DNA of 64,000 nt from Demequina sp. NBRC 110057. GTDB lineage: Bacteria; Actinomycetota; Actinomycetes; Actinomycetales; Demequinaceae. The notes beneath the pieces were generated by a model that did no database searches, had not been told where the DNA came from, and was given only the letters and a program-made list of their open reading frames with translations. Numbering within the stretch: position 1 is the first letter of the stretch; each line of letters begins with the position of its first letter. Below are positions 1 to 7,657 of this stretch, one piece after another. The stretch covers positions 62,001-126,000 of the forward strand of contig NZ_BBRN01000006.1 of assembly GCF_002090175.1 (NCBI RefSeq), written 5' to 3'. A program made the position numbers and the translations under genes.

Positions 1-199
1 CAGCCAGCCGCGCAGCTACGTCGAGGTCGACTCGATCGATGCCACCGTTTCCCTCGCCAAGAGCCAGGGCGCGACGGTGCTGATGGAGAAGTCGCCGATC
101 ACCGACACCAGCTGGTGGGCCGTGATCGAGGACTTCGACGGCAACGTGATCGGCCTGTACGAGGGCATCACCGAGGTCGAGGGAGAGCCGGTCCAGTAA
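1..199 (+). CDS. VOC (glyoxalase/bleomycin-resistance) family protein, C-terminal part
   Basis: Only the last 65 codons are in the window; the gene begins upstream. The visible part reads as the second beta-alpha-beta-beta-beta half of a vicinal-oxygen-chelate fold, with a YVEVDSIDATVSLAKSQGA helix entry and a closing strand pair around DGNVIGLYEG. The glutamate of the final GLYEG is at the place where VOC proteins carry a metal or active-site ligand. Such proteins are small cytoplasmic lyases, dioxygenases or drug-binding proteins; the substrate cannot be told from this fragment. Stop codon TAA at 197-199. Confidence 0.75.
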   Translation, partial: SQPRSYVEVDSIDATVSLAKSQGATVLMEKSPITDTSWWAVIEDFDGNVIGLYEGITEVEGEPVQ

Positions 200-264
200 C
201 GACCTGGCGCCACCTCTGCACCCGCTCTCAGCAAGTTCTCAGCATCGCGCGGTGTGATGGTCAC

Positions 265-621
265 ATGAACATCACGCGACCGCTTCGTATGACGGCCGTC
301 ATCGCCGCCCTCGGTATCGTCGCGATTCTCACGGCCAGCACCGACGCGCCGGCCACCGAACTTGACGACGCCGCCCTTCCTTCCGGCGTCGCCACTACCG
401 CCGTGCACCGCACGGACACCGCCGCGGTCGTGACCTCCGCAGCCGTGTCGGTCACGACGGACCTCGCATCGGCCACGTCTGCCTCTGAGGAGGCCGATGC
501 TCCGGGCACCCCCACGGTGCCCACCGCCGGCAGCCAGGCGCGCCACTGCGCCGCCGCGTACCTCCCCGACCCCCTCCAGGTGAGGACGCAGGCGAACGTG
601 CGAGAGCGCGAGGCCGCCTAG
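265..621 (+). CDS. Small exported Ala/Thr-rich hypothetical protein
   Basis: A 118-residue open frame with an N-terminal pattern of an export signal: basic start (MNITRPLRM), a hydrophobic stretch at about residues 10-24, then a low-complexity region rich in Ala, Thr, Ser and Val. It matches no family I know. The start ATG at 265 was chosen because the hydrophobic segment follows it at once; no good ribosome-binding site precedes it. A perfect-looking terminator stem follows the stop. An opposite-strand frame overlaps the same bases, so the coding strand is not certain. A single Cys sits near residue 93; no lipobox is present. Confidence 0.45.
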   Translation: MNITRPLRMTAVIAALGIVAILTASTDAPATELDDAALPSGVATTAVHRTDTAAVVTSAAVSVTTDLASATSASEEADAPGTPTVPTAGSQARHCAAAYLPDPLQVRTQANVREREAA

Positions 622-633
622 CCGCCGGCCCCA

Positions 634-672
634 GCGACGGCCGGACCCGGATGGTACGGGCCCGGCCGTCGC
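634..672. terminator. Bidirectional stem-loop between convergent genes
   Basis: Arms 634-649 and 657-672 pair over 16 positions with one mismatch around a 7-base loop. It lies between the stop of the + gene ending at 621 and the stop of the - gene ending at 688, the expected place for a shared terminator. There is no clear T tract. Confidence 0.6.
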
Positions 673-687
673 GCTAGGGCACCGCGC

Positions 688-1092
688 CTAGGGTGCGGTC
701 GTCGTCCCCGGCACCCCCGTATCCCGCAGGTGCGCAAAGTGGATCCCACGCACGTGCTCGTCGACCCACGAGCGGCCATCGTCGCTCATGTGCCACAACT
801 GCATGGCGCAATCCCTGTCCGTGCACAGCAGGCTGGTGAGAGGAAATCCTCCTGCCACCGAACGGTCGTGCCACACTCCAAAGACGGCGTCGCCCTCGCG
901 CACTCCCAGTCGTTCACCCTGGGGCCAGAAGAACGTCACCCCCCACGGTCCGGCGACGAGCGGCTGCCGTGCGACATTCACCACCGCTCGAAGCTCGGCC
1001 CTCCACCGGACCGCCCCTGGCCGAGGATCCCCGATCAGGTGAGTGCCGAGGGGGTCTGCCCCGGTGAGTTGTGGTGTAGTCGTCGTGGTCAT
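688..1092 (-). CDS. Hypothetical protein, 134 aa
   Basis: A compact, cytoplasmic-looking protein with no signal peptide or membrane segment. It begins with five threonines after Met and has a Trp- and Arg-rich body (for example GPWGVTFFWPQGERLGVREG). A CTDRDC pair of cysteines near residue 90 and nearby His residues could bind metal, but no known motif is complete. The start ATG at 1092 is preceded by AAAGGGG at a suitable distance. It stands alone, convergent with the small gene ending at 621 and divergent from the MFS gene. I do not recognise the family. Confidence 0.6.
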   Translation of the reverse strand: MTTTTTPQLTGADPLGTHLIGDPRPGAVRWRAELRAVVNVARQPLVAGPWGVTFFWPQGERLGVREGDAVFGVWHDRSVAGGFPLTSLLCTDRDCAMQLWHMSDDGRSWVDEHVRGIHFAHLRDTGVPGTTTAP

Positions 1093-1303
1093 CGAAGACC
1101 CCTTTCATCCGTCGTTCCCTCCACGTGTGTCGCGAGGGCGGATCTTCCTCCGGGGGCACCGCGACGGGACGCGGTTGCCAGGCGGCCTGCCGGAGGGCTT
1201 GCGGCCGCGCTTCTCGATCCACGTCTCACGCTAGCTGTCCCGGGTGACATCGGCCCACACGGACGCGGATACGCTGGCCCTACCGCGACCGCCAGGAGGC
1301 CTC

Positions 1304-2656
1304 ATGCCCGACTCCCCCGCGCCCGCGGTCGCGACGACGGGACCGGCCAGGGCAACCCGCCGCGCCTGGATCGCCATGGCGATCGCCGCGCTCGTCTACT
1401 TCATGGCCGTGGTGCACCGCACGTCGTTCGGCATCGCCGGCATCGAGGCCTCGGAGCGGTTCGGCATCGAGGCCACCGCGCTGTCCGTCCTCGCGATGAT
1501 CCAGATCGCCGTCTACGCGTCGATGCAGCTGCCTGCCGGCGCGCTGATCGACCGCCTCGGCTCCCGCACCGTCCTCGTGGTGGGCTCGCTCATCATGGCC
1601 GCTGGGCAGGTACTGCTCGCCTTCGCGCCCGGCCTCGGGTGGGCCGTCGCAGCGCGCGTCCTCATCGGCGCGGGAGACGCGCCCATCTTCATCGCCGGCA
1701 ACCAGATTGCCGCACGCTTCTTCCCGCCGCGCCAGGTGCCGATCATCGTGCAGGGGCTGGGGCTCATCGGCCAGCTGGGCCAGGTCGCCTCGGCCATCCC
1801 CGTCGCCGTCCTCCTGCACCAGCAGGGCTGGTCCACCGCCTTCGCCACCCTCGCCGCGCTCGGCGTCGCTGCAGCGAGCGCGGCCTTCTTCGGCATCCGC
1901 CGCCCCCGGGTGACCGATGCCGCGGCGGCCGATTCCCCCGTCTCCCCCGAGCCTCGGGTCACCCTGCGCGAGGCGATCCGGCCCGCGGGAGTGCGGCTGG
2001 GTTTCTGGACCCACTGGCTGGGCCTCATCGGACCCAACACTGTCGCGCTGCTGTGGGGCGTGCCGTTCCTGGTCCAGGGCCAGGGGCTTGAGCCCACCAC
2101 CGCATCGGCCCTCCTCACCGTCATGGTGGTCGCGAACATCGTCGCCGGGCCCGTGCTCGGCGTGCTGACGGGGCGTCACCCGCTGCGGCGCTCGTGGTTG
2201 GTCCTCGCCATCGCCGTGGTCGCCGCGCTGACGTGGGCGAGCGTCCTCCTCCCCACGACGCCGCGGCCGATGTGGCAGCTCGTGCTGTGGATGGCCGTCA
2301 CCGGGGCGTGCGGCCCGGCCTCTCTCATCGGCCTCGACTTTGCGCGCACCCACGGGGTGCGAGGGAGGGCCGCATCCGCCGTGGGTTTCGCGAACATCGG
2401 CGGCTTCGCGGCGACCGTGGTGTCTGTGCTGCTGGTGGGCGCCACGCTGCAGCTCGTGTCGCCTGCCGGGGCGAGCGAGTACACGCTCGGCGAGTACCGC
2501 ATTGCGCTCACCACGCTGGTGCTGCCGTGGGCGCTGGGGATCGTTGCCGTCGTCCATGCGCGGCGCCGCACCCGCCGCGAGATGGCCGCCGCCGGCGTCA
2601 TCGTGCCGCCGTTGCGCGACGTGCTCGCGCGGCGTCGAGCCGTGCGCCGCGGCTAG
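1304..2656 (+). CDS. Major facilitator superfamily transporter
   Basis: A 450-residue, 12-helix membrane transporter. The first helix ends in VVHRTSFGIAG, a signature of an actinobacterial MFS group, and GALIDRLGSRTVLVVGS is the loop 2-3 motif A-like segment (G-x-x-x-D-R-x-G). The start at 1304 is chosen over the upstream in-frame codon at 1244 because a perfect AGGAGG lies at 1294-1299, four bases before ATG. The short cytoplasmic N-terminus is Pro/Ala rich. Substrate is unknown; the family exports drugs or moves small metabolites driven by protons. It is followed, with its own leaderless promoter, by an aldo/keto reductase; no operon link is evident. Confidence 0.88.
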   Translation: MPDSPAPAVATTGPARATRRAWIAMAIAALVYFMAVVHRTSFGIAGIEASERFGIEATALSVLAMIQIAVYASMQLPAGALIDRLGSRTVLVVGSLIMAAGQVLLAFAPGLGWAVAARVLIGAGDAPIFIAGNQIAARFFPPRQVPIIVQGLGLIGQLGQVASAIPVAVLLHQQGWSTAFATLAALGVAAASAAFFGIRRPRVTDAAAADSPVSPEPRVTLREAIRPAGVRLGFWTHWLGLIGPNTVALLWGVPFLVQGQGLEPTTASALLTVMVVANIVAGPVLGVLTGRHPLRRSWLVLAIAVVAALTWASVLLPTTPRPMWQLVLWMAVTGACGPASLIGLDFARTHGVRGRAASAVGFANIGGFAATVVSVLLVGATLQLVSPAGASEYTLGEYRIALTTLVLPWALGIVAVVHARRRTRREMAAAGVIVPPLRDVLARRRAVRRG

Positions 2657-2692
2657 CGAGGGCACGCGCTGACCCTGTCCACGCATCGGGCG

Positions 2693-2698
2693 TAGGTT
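2693..2698 (+). promoter_or_regulatory. Leaderless -10 element TAGGTT for the aldo/keto reductase
   Basis: TAGGTT is followed by seven bases and then ATG at 2706, so transcription should start at or next to the A of the start codon. There is no ribosome-binding site, which fits a leaderless message. The same layout recurs many times in this window. Confidence 0.6.
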
Positions 2699-2705
2699 GG
2701 AAGCC

Positions 2706-3554
2706 ATGAGCATCCCCACCCGCACCCTCAACGACGGCCACGCCATCCCCTCGCTCGGGTTCGGCACCTACCCGATGAAGGACCAGGAGTGCGTCGACGG
2801 CGTGCGCTCCGCGCTTGAGACCGGCTACCGGCTCATCGACTCCGCCGTGAACTACGGCAACGAGGTCGCGGTGGGCCGCGGCATCCGCGAGTTCCTCGAC
2901 GCCAGCGGCACCCCGCGCGAGGACGTGACCGTCCAGACCAAGCTGCCGGGACGCCACCACGACTTCGACGCCGCCGTCGCGTCCATCCAGGAGTCCTACG
3001 ACCGCCTGCAGGTGGGCACCATCGACGTGGTCCTCATCCACTGGCCCAACCCCATCACCGGCAAGTACCGCCAGGCCTGGAAGGGACTCATCGAGGCCCG
3101 CGAGCGCGGCCTGGTGCGCTCCATCGGGGTGTCGAACTTCACCGCGCAGCACCTCGCGCACATCGTGGACGAGACGGGCGTCACCCCGGTGATCAACCAG
3201 ATCGAGCTCCACCCGTACTTCAACCAGGAGGACATGCGCGCGGTGCATTCCGAGCGTGGAATCCTCACCCAGTCGTGGAGCCCGCTGGGCAAGCGTCAGG
3301 CGCCGTACGCGGAGCCCGCGGTGGCAGATGCAGCCGCCGCCCACGGCGTCACGCCCGCCCAGGTGATCCTGCGCTGGCAGGTGCAGCTGGGGAACGTTCC
3401 CCTCCCCAAGTCCGCGACCCCGTCGCGCCAGGCGGAGAACCTCGACGTGTTCGGCTTCGAGCTGACGAGCGACGAGATGACCGCGATCTCCTCCCTCACG
3501 AAGGCGGACGGCCGCCTGTTCGGCGGCGACCCCGACACCCACGAGGAGATGTAG
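2706..3554 (+). CDS. Aldo/keto reductase
   Basis: A 282-residue NADPH-dependent oxidoreductase of the 2,5-diketo-D-gluconate reductase type. The catalytic tetrad is visible: Asp45 and Tyr50 (RLIDSAVNYGNE), Lys79 (VQTKLPG) and His112 (VVLIHWPNP). GVSNF near residue 142 and the C-terminal PLPKSATPSR cofactor-phosphate-binding segment complete the TIM-barrel pattern. ATG at 2706 is preferred to the TTG nine bases upstream because it sits exactly where a leaderless transcript from TAGGTT would begin. It reduces aldehydes and ketones in the cytoplasm; the physiological substrate cannot be read from the sequence. The gene is convergent with dipZ, with only three bases between their stops. Confidence 0.9.
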   Translation: MSIPTRTLNDGHAIPSLGFGTYPMKDQECVDGVRSALETGYRLIDSAVNYGNEVAVGRGIREFLDASGTPREDVTVQTKLPGRHHDFDAAVASIQESYDRLQVGTIDVVLIHWPNPITGKYRQAWKGLIEARERGLVRSIGVSNFTAQHLAHIVDETGVTPVINQIELHPYFNQEDMRAVHSERGILTQSWSPLGKRQAPYAEPAVADAAAAHGVTPAQVILRWQVQLGNVPLPKSATPSRQAENLDVFGFELTSDEMTAISSLTKADGRLFGGDPDTHEEM

Positions 3555-3557
3555 CGG

Positions 3558-5369
3558 CTACCCGAAGGTGAACGAGTAGGCCTCGACCCCGCTCGAGAGC
3601 TCGACGTCGAGGACGTGCTGGCCGTCGCCCACGCCCTCGGCGACGGCGTACGACCGCGGAGTGCCGTCGACCTCGATCTCGCGGGTGTCCCCGCCGTCGA
3701 GTGTCACGGTGACGGTGCCCTCGCCGGCGAGCACCATCCGCACCTGCGTCGCGTGGAAGTCGAGCCGGAGCGACGCGGGACCGGCTCCTGACGGCGTCGC
3801 GTACTGGGTCTCGAGCCGCCAGTCGCCGTCGAGCGCGAAGGAGTCCGCGGGCTGCTCGTCGGGGAAGGCGTAGGTGCCGTCCCCCGGCGCGTAGCGGTCC
3901 GTGCCGGCGTAGTTGACGTCCTTCGACGTGCCCAGGAAGGTCTCTCGCGTGGTCGAGCCGACCTCGGGGGTGGCGTCGTCGACATCGGTCTCGCCGGGGA
4001 GGTCGACGTCGGGGTTCGCGTCCACCAGCAACTCCCGGATCATCTTCTCCGTCGCCTCGTAGTTGCCCTCGCCAAACGAGATGTGGCGCACGGTGCCGTC
4101 GGCGTCGATCAGGTAGTGCGCCGGCCAGTAGCGGTTGCGGTAGTTGGTCCAGGTCGCCAGGTCGTTGTCCAGGGCCACCGGATACGTGATGCCGAAGTCC
4201 TCGGCTCCGGCGCGAACGTTTCCCTCGTCCTTCTCGAACGAATACTCGGGCGAGTGGATGCCGATGACGTTGAGCCCCAGGTCGCCGTAGGTGTCGTCCC
4301 ACGCCACCGAGTGAGGGATGGAGCGCTGACAGTTGATGCACGAGTAGGCCCAGAAGTCGATGAGGACCACCTCGCCGCGCAGGTCCTCGAGGGCGATCGG
4401 CTGCTCGTCGGGGGTGTTGAACCACGCCTCGATCCCCTTGATGGAGGGCGCGGTGCCGCAGCTCTCAAGCTCCTCGGCCCCGTTGGTGCACTTGTCGAGG
4501 TCCTTGTTCTCCTCGTTGACCAGGCCGCCGAGCGCCAGCGCGTCCTGGGCTGCCTCGTTGTCGGTCAGCCCCTCCTGGATCCCCGCCGTGTAGTCGGGAA
4601 GGGCACGCTGCAGAGCGGCGGGGAGGTTGAAGGCGAGCCCCACCGCCAGCAGGATCATCGCGACGCCGGCGGCGATCCTGAGGCCCCGCTCGCGCCTGCG
4701 GAACGCCTTGACCCGCTCCGTGAGGCCGCGCCCCGCGAGGGCGAAGGCGAGCAGCGGCACGGCGACGCCGACGGCGAACGAGACGGTCAGCAGGACGGTG
4801 CCCGCGCCGATGTTGCCGGTGGAGCCCGCGACGATGATCGCCGCGAGCACGGGTCCGGCGCACGGCACGAACACCGCGCCGAGAGCGAGACCCACCCCGA
4901 ACCCGTTGCGCTGGTGGTCGACGCGGCGGCGGGGAAGGAAGTCGAAGGGCCGCTCCAGCAGGTGCGCGAACCGCGGCACGATGAGCGAGACACCGATGGC
5001 CACCAGCACCACCATCGCCACCCATCGGATGATGTCCTGCGGCAGGTTCAGCGCCCCCAGCACGAGCGATCCCACCAGGGTCACGAGCGTGAAGCTCGTG
5101 ACGAGCCCGGCGATCACGAGGTAGGGCCGCCACCGCGACACCTCGGGCGCCGCGGGCGCGGCGGTGGCCACGGTCGCCGTTCCGGCGGCCGATGCCGTGG
5201 CCGGCCGGGCAGCCGACGCGGCGCCTCCCATGGTGCCGAGCGCGTCGTAGCGGGGAATCCGTGCCGACTGCGCCCCGCCGGTCAGGAAGATGACCGGAAG
5301 GACGGGCAGGATGCACGGCGAGATGCCGGTGATGAGGCCGCCCAGCAGCCCGATGATGACGAGTTCCAT
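3558..5369 (-). CDS. dipZ: DipZ-type protein: CcdA membrane domain fused to a TlpA-like thioredoxin domain
   Basis: A 603-residue thiol-disulfide electron carrier. Residues 1-240 form a CcdA-like membrane domain with both hallmark cysteines, in GISPCILP (Cys19) and VPCAGPVLA. Residues about 300-450 form an extracytoplasmic thioredoxin-like domain with the active site YSCINC; the last 140 residues form a beta-rich domain of the sugar-binding type found at the end of mycobacterial DipZ. It passes electrons from the cytoplasm to exported disulfides. ATG at 5369 is preferred to ATG at 5378 because the latter lies inside the CGAAT promoter element, while 5369 is seven bases beyond it, a leaderless start. 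It is divergent from a fasciclin lipoprotein, like dipZ and mpt70/mpt83 in Mycobacterium tuberculosis. Confidence 0.92.
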   Translation of the reverse strand: MELVIIGLLGGLITGISPCILPVLPVIFLTGGAQSARIPRYDALGTMGGAASAARPATASAAGTATVATAAPAAPEVSRWRPYLVIAGLVTSFTLVTLVGSLVLGALNLPQDIIRWVAMVVLVAIGVSLIVPRFAHLLERPFDFLPRRRVDHQRNGFGVGLALGAVFVPCAGPVLAAIIVAGSTGNIGAGTVLLTVSFAVGVAVPLLAFALAGRGLTERVKAFRRRERGLRIAAGVAMILLAVGLAFNLPAALQRALPDYTAGIQEGLTDNEAAQDALALGGLVNEENKDLDKCTNGAEELESCGTAPSIKGIEAWFNTPDEQPIALEDLRGEVVLIDFWAYSCINCQRSIPHSVAWDDTYGDLGLNVIGIHSPEYSFEKDEGNVRAGAEDFGITYPVALDNDLATWTNYRNRYWPAHYLIDADGTVRHISFGEGNYEATEKMIRELLVDANPDVDLPGETDVDDATPEVGSTTRETFLGTSKDVNYAGTDRYAPGDGTYAFPDEQPADSFALDGDWRLETQYATPSGAGPASLRLDFHATQVRMVLAGEGTVTVTLDGGDTREIEVDGTPRSYAVAEGVGDGQHVLDVELSSGVEAYSFTFG

Positions 5370-5376
5370 GAGGGGC

Positions 5377-5403
5377 ATTCGCCGCCGAACGCTCGGCGGA
5401 TGG
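5377..5403 (-). promoter_or_regulatory. SigK-like promoter for dipZ
   Basis: On the minus strand CCATCC (5403-5398), 16 bases, then CGAAT (5381-5377). From memory this matches the consensus of the ECF sigma factor SigK of M. tuberculosis, which drives mpt70, mpt83 and dipZ. The ATG at 5369 lies seven bases after the -10, so the transcript would be leaderless. Confidence 0.7.
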
Positions 5404-5471
5404 GGCGGCCCTACCCGGCGCCCCGCCTCCGTGCGACTCTCACGGGCTCAGAAAAAACTTTCGCGACTTTC

Positions 5472-5498
5472 CCATCCGGTCGGCCGCGCGCCCCGAAT
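5472..5498 (+). promoter_or_regulatory. SigK-like promoter for the fasciclin lipoprotein
   Basis: CCATCC at 5472-5477, 16 bases, CGAAT at 5494-5498: same elements and same spacing as the divergent dipZ promoter. The predicted start of transcription is near 5505, giving an 80-base leader before ATG at 5584. Confidence 0.7.
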
Positions 5499-5583
5499 GC
5501 CTCGTGACGCCGTCACCACGGCGGGCGCCCTCGTCGAGGGCGCTCACACCAGGGCATTTCCGTGCCCGGAGACTGGAGGAATC

Positions 5584-6282
5584 ATGCTCAACGGCACCAA
5601 GAAGTACTCCGCAGGACTCGCCCTCGCCGTCGCGGGGGTCTTCACTCTCGCCGCCTGCAGCACCGACGCAGACGAGGAGGCGATGGAGTCCACCACCCCC
5701 GCCATGTCGCAGGAGGCGATGCCGGAGGAGTCCATGTCGGACGACGCGATGACCGACGACTCGATGGACGACGAGGCCATGGAGGTCGACCCTGCCGCCA
5801 ACCTGGTGGGTCCCGGCTGCGCGGCCTACGCCGAGGAGGTCCCCGACGGGGCCGGCTCCATTCAGGGAATGTCCCAGGACCCGGTGGCCGTCGCCGCCTC
5901 GAATAACCCCATGCTCACCACGCTCGTGTCCGCGGTGAGCGGCGAGCTCAACCCCGACGTCGACCTCGTGGACACCCTCAACGGCGACGAGTTCACGGTG
6001 TTCGCTCCCGTCGACGACGCCTTCGCGGCCATCGACCAGGAGACTATCGACACCCTGTCCACGGACGCCGACCTGCTGACCCAGATCCTCACCTACCACG
6101 TGGTTCCCGGGCAGATCGAGCCCGCGGACATCGCCGGCACCCACACCACCGTCGAGGGCACCGACCTCGAGGTGACGGGTGAGGGCGACGAGCTGATGGT
6201 CGACGGCGCCAACGTCATCTGCGGCGGCGTGCAGACCGCCAACGCGACCGTCTACCTCATCGACGGCGTGCTGATGCCGTAA
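5584..6282 (+). CDS. Fasciclin (FAS1) domain lipoprotein, MPT83-like
   Basis: A 232-residue exported lipoprotein. The signal peptide ends in a lipobox LAAC (Cys at residue 23); the next 45 residues are a flexible Met/Ser/Asp/Glu-rich linker with repeated short units such as SMSDDAM and [14 protein letters not shown]1 domain fills the rest, with the typical [13 protein letters not shown] and LTYHVVPG segments and a [13 protein letters not shown] end. GGAGGA at 5575-5580 sets the start. FAS1 proteins mediate adhesion at the cell surface. Two cysteines flank the domain (GPGCAAY, VICGG), a likely disulfide, which fits with the divergent thiol-redox gene dipZ. The closest known relatives by layout are the mycobacterial antigens MPT70 and MPT83. 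Confidence 0.92.
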   Translation: MLNGTKKYSAGLALAVAGVFTLAACSTDADEEAMESTTPAMSQEAMPEESMSDDAMTDDSMDDEAMEVDPAANLVGPGCAAYAEEVPDGAGSIQGMSQDPVAVAASNNPMLTTLVSAVSGELNPDVDLVDTLNGDEFTVFAPVDDAFAAIDQETIDTLSTDADLLTQILTYHVVPGQIEPADIAGTHTTVEGTDLEVTGEGDELMVDGANVICGGVQTANATVYLIDGVLMP

Positions 6283-6294
6283 CGCTCAGCCACA

Positions 6295-6341
6295 GACGGG
6301 CGGCCGTCGGGGCGGGGAATCCCGCGTCGGCGGCCGTCGTC
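6295..6341. terminator. Imperfect stem-loop between convergent genes
   Basis: An imperfect stem of about 18 pairs centred on GCGGGGAATCCCGC at 6311-6324, between the fasciclin gene and the convergent alarmone synthetase gene. No T tract follows. Confidence 0.45.
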
Positions 6342-6371
6342 GCGTCCGGGCCAGGGCGCCGGCGACAGGGG

Positions 6372-7220
6372 TCAGCCCTCCTCGGACTCCCGCATCATCT
6401 GCCACATCCGCACGATCATGTCCTCGTCGATCTCGGCAGGCTCGTCCGGCTGGTCGGCGCGGTGCTCGCCGTGCACCTCACGGTGCAGGTCCTCCATGCG
6501 GCGGTCCAGCTGCTCGGCGATCATGGCGGCGTCCGACAGGCTCTCGGCGAGGTGGTCGGGCACGTCGCCATCGAACTTGTAGTGAATCTTGTGCTCGAGC
6601 GAGGCCCAGAAATCCATGGCGATGGTGCGGATCTGAATCTCGACCACCACTGGCACCGCGCCGGTCGACAGGAACACGGGGACCTCGACGATCGCGTGGA
6701 TTGACTTGTAGCCGTTGGGCTTGGGCTCCTTGATGTAGTCCTTGACCTTGATGACCCGCACGTCGTCCTGGCTGACCAGCGCCTTGAGCACACGGTAGGT
6801 GTCCTCGATGAAGCTGCAGGTAATGCGCACCCCCGCGATGTCGGTGACGTGCTCACGGATCGCGTCCACGCTGGGTGCGACGTTGCGTCGCACCATCTTG
6901 CGCACCAGACTCTCGGGCGACTTCACGCGGCTCGTGACGTGCTCGATGGGGTTGTACCTGCGCAGATGAAGGAACTCCTCGCGAAGGATCGTCACCTTGG
7001 TGAGGACCTCGTCCACGCCGAACTGGTGCTCCATCAGAAGCCGCGACAGGTCGGCGCGGGTGCGCCGAGCGAACTCCATGACCTCGGGATCCGGCTGCGC
7101 CGCGCTCGCCCTCCTGTCGCGCCTGCGGGCAGGCGGATGGGGCGCGCGGTCGTCGGTCAGGGGAAGGTCATCGTGGGACACACGTGAGGAACGGTTGCCG
7201 TGGCGCCGTGGTTCCGTCAC
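6372..7220 (-). CDS. Small alarmone synthetase (RelA/SpoT synthetase domain only)
   Basis: A 282-residue GTP pyrophosphokinase-family protein: it should move pyrophosphate from ATP to GDP or GTP to make (p)ppGpp. Synthetase motifs are clear: DIAGVRITC, the substrate-binding YIKEPKPNGYKSIH, and VEIQIRTIAMDFWASLEHKIHYK, whose EIQIRT glutamate is catalytic in the family. There is no HD hydrolase, TGS or ACT domain, so this is a stand-alone synthetase like RelQ/YjbM, with a basic, probably unfolded N-terminal 45 residues. The start is a GTG at 7220; a later start cannot be excluded because the first 45 residues are not conserved in the family. It is divergent from padR and only 21 bases from that gene's operator. 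Confidence 0.88.
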   Translation of the reverse strand: MTEPRRHGNRSSRVSHDDLPLTDDRAPHPPARRRDRRASAAQPDPEVMEFARRTRADLSRLLMEHQFGVDEVLTKVTILREEFLHLRRYNPIEHVTSRVKSPESLVRKMVRRNVAPSVDAIREHVTDIAGVRITCSFIEDTYRVLKALVSQDDVRVIKVKDYIKEPKPNGYKSIHAIVEVPVFLSTGAVPVVVEIQIRTIAMDFWASLEHKIHYKFDGDVPDHLAESLSDAAMIAEQLDRRMEDLHREVHGEHRADQPDEPAEIDEDMIVRMWQMMRESEEG

Positions 7221-7241
7221 GGCGGCCGATGCCGGGGTTGA

Positions 7242-7281
7242 CTTTACCTAGAACTGCTATGCATCATGGCGCTAGGTAAAG
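7242..7281. promoter_or_regulatory. Inverted-repeat operator for the PadR regulator
   Basis: Perfect 10-base arms CTTTACCTAG (7242-7251) and CTAGGTAAAG (7272-7281) separated by 20 bases. The left arm overlaps a -35-like TTGACT at 7238-7243, and the right arm covers the likely transcription start, so a bound repressor would block padR. The repeat also lies just upstream of the divergent alarmone gene. Confidence 0.65.
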
Positions 7282-7300
7282 ATCACGTCGAGGAGACGAC

Positions 7301-7657
7301 ATGGACATCCCCAAGGACCTGGTGGCCGCGAGCGCGGCCCCCATGGTGCTCAGCATCCTCGCGGAGGGCGATTCGTACGGGTACGCCATCCTTGGCCGCG
7401 TGCGCGACCTCTCCGCCGGCGAGCTCGACTGGACCGAGGGCCTCCTCTATCCGCTCCTGCACCGACTCGAGCGTCAGGGCCACATCGAGGCCACCTGGGG
7501 GACGTCCGAGACCGGCCGACGCCGCAAGTACTACGCGCTGACCGGGGACGGGAGGGCGGCGCTCGCCACCCACGTGAGCCAGTGGCGCACGGTTGCCGCG
7601 GCCCTCGAGAACGCGTGGGGCCGCATGGACTTCGGCGGGCAGGTGAGCCTCGCATGA
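7301..7657 (+). CDS. PadR family transcriptional regulator
   Basis: A 118-residue winged-helix repressor. Residues 8-85 carry the PadR pattern: MVLSILAEGDSYGYAILGRV, a recognition helix near GLLYPLLHRLERQGHIEA and the wing with GRRRKYYALTGDGRAAL. The C-terminal helix for dimerisation is short, so this belongs to the small PadR subfamily. GAGGAG lies before the ATG. The stop overlaps the start of the next gene by ATGA, so the regulator and the membrane protein are translationally coupled; pairs like this are usually self-regulated and respond to membrane or drug stress. The perfect inverted repeat upstream is the likely operator. Confidence 0.92.
   Translation: MDIPKDLVAASAAPMVLSILAEGDSYGYAILGRVRDLSAGELDWTEGLLYPLLHRLERQGHIEATWGTSETGRRRKYYALTGDGRAALATHVSQWRTVAAALENAWGRMDFGGQVSLA

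Noticed and set aside
261-524. A minus-strand frame of 87 codons overlapping the small exported protein
   Set aside because: It lacks a ribosome-binding site and the plus-strand frame has a signal-like N-terminus, although this choice is not certain.
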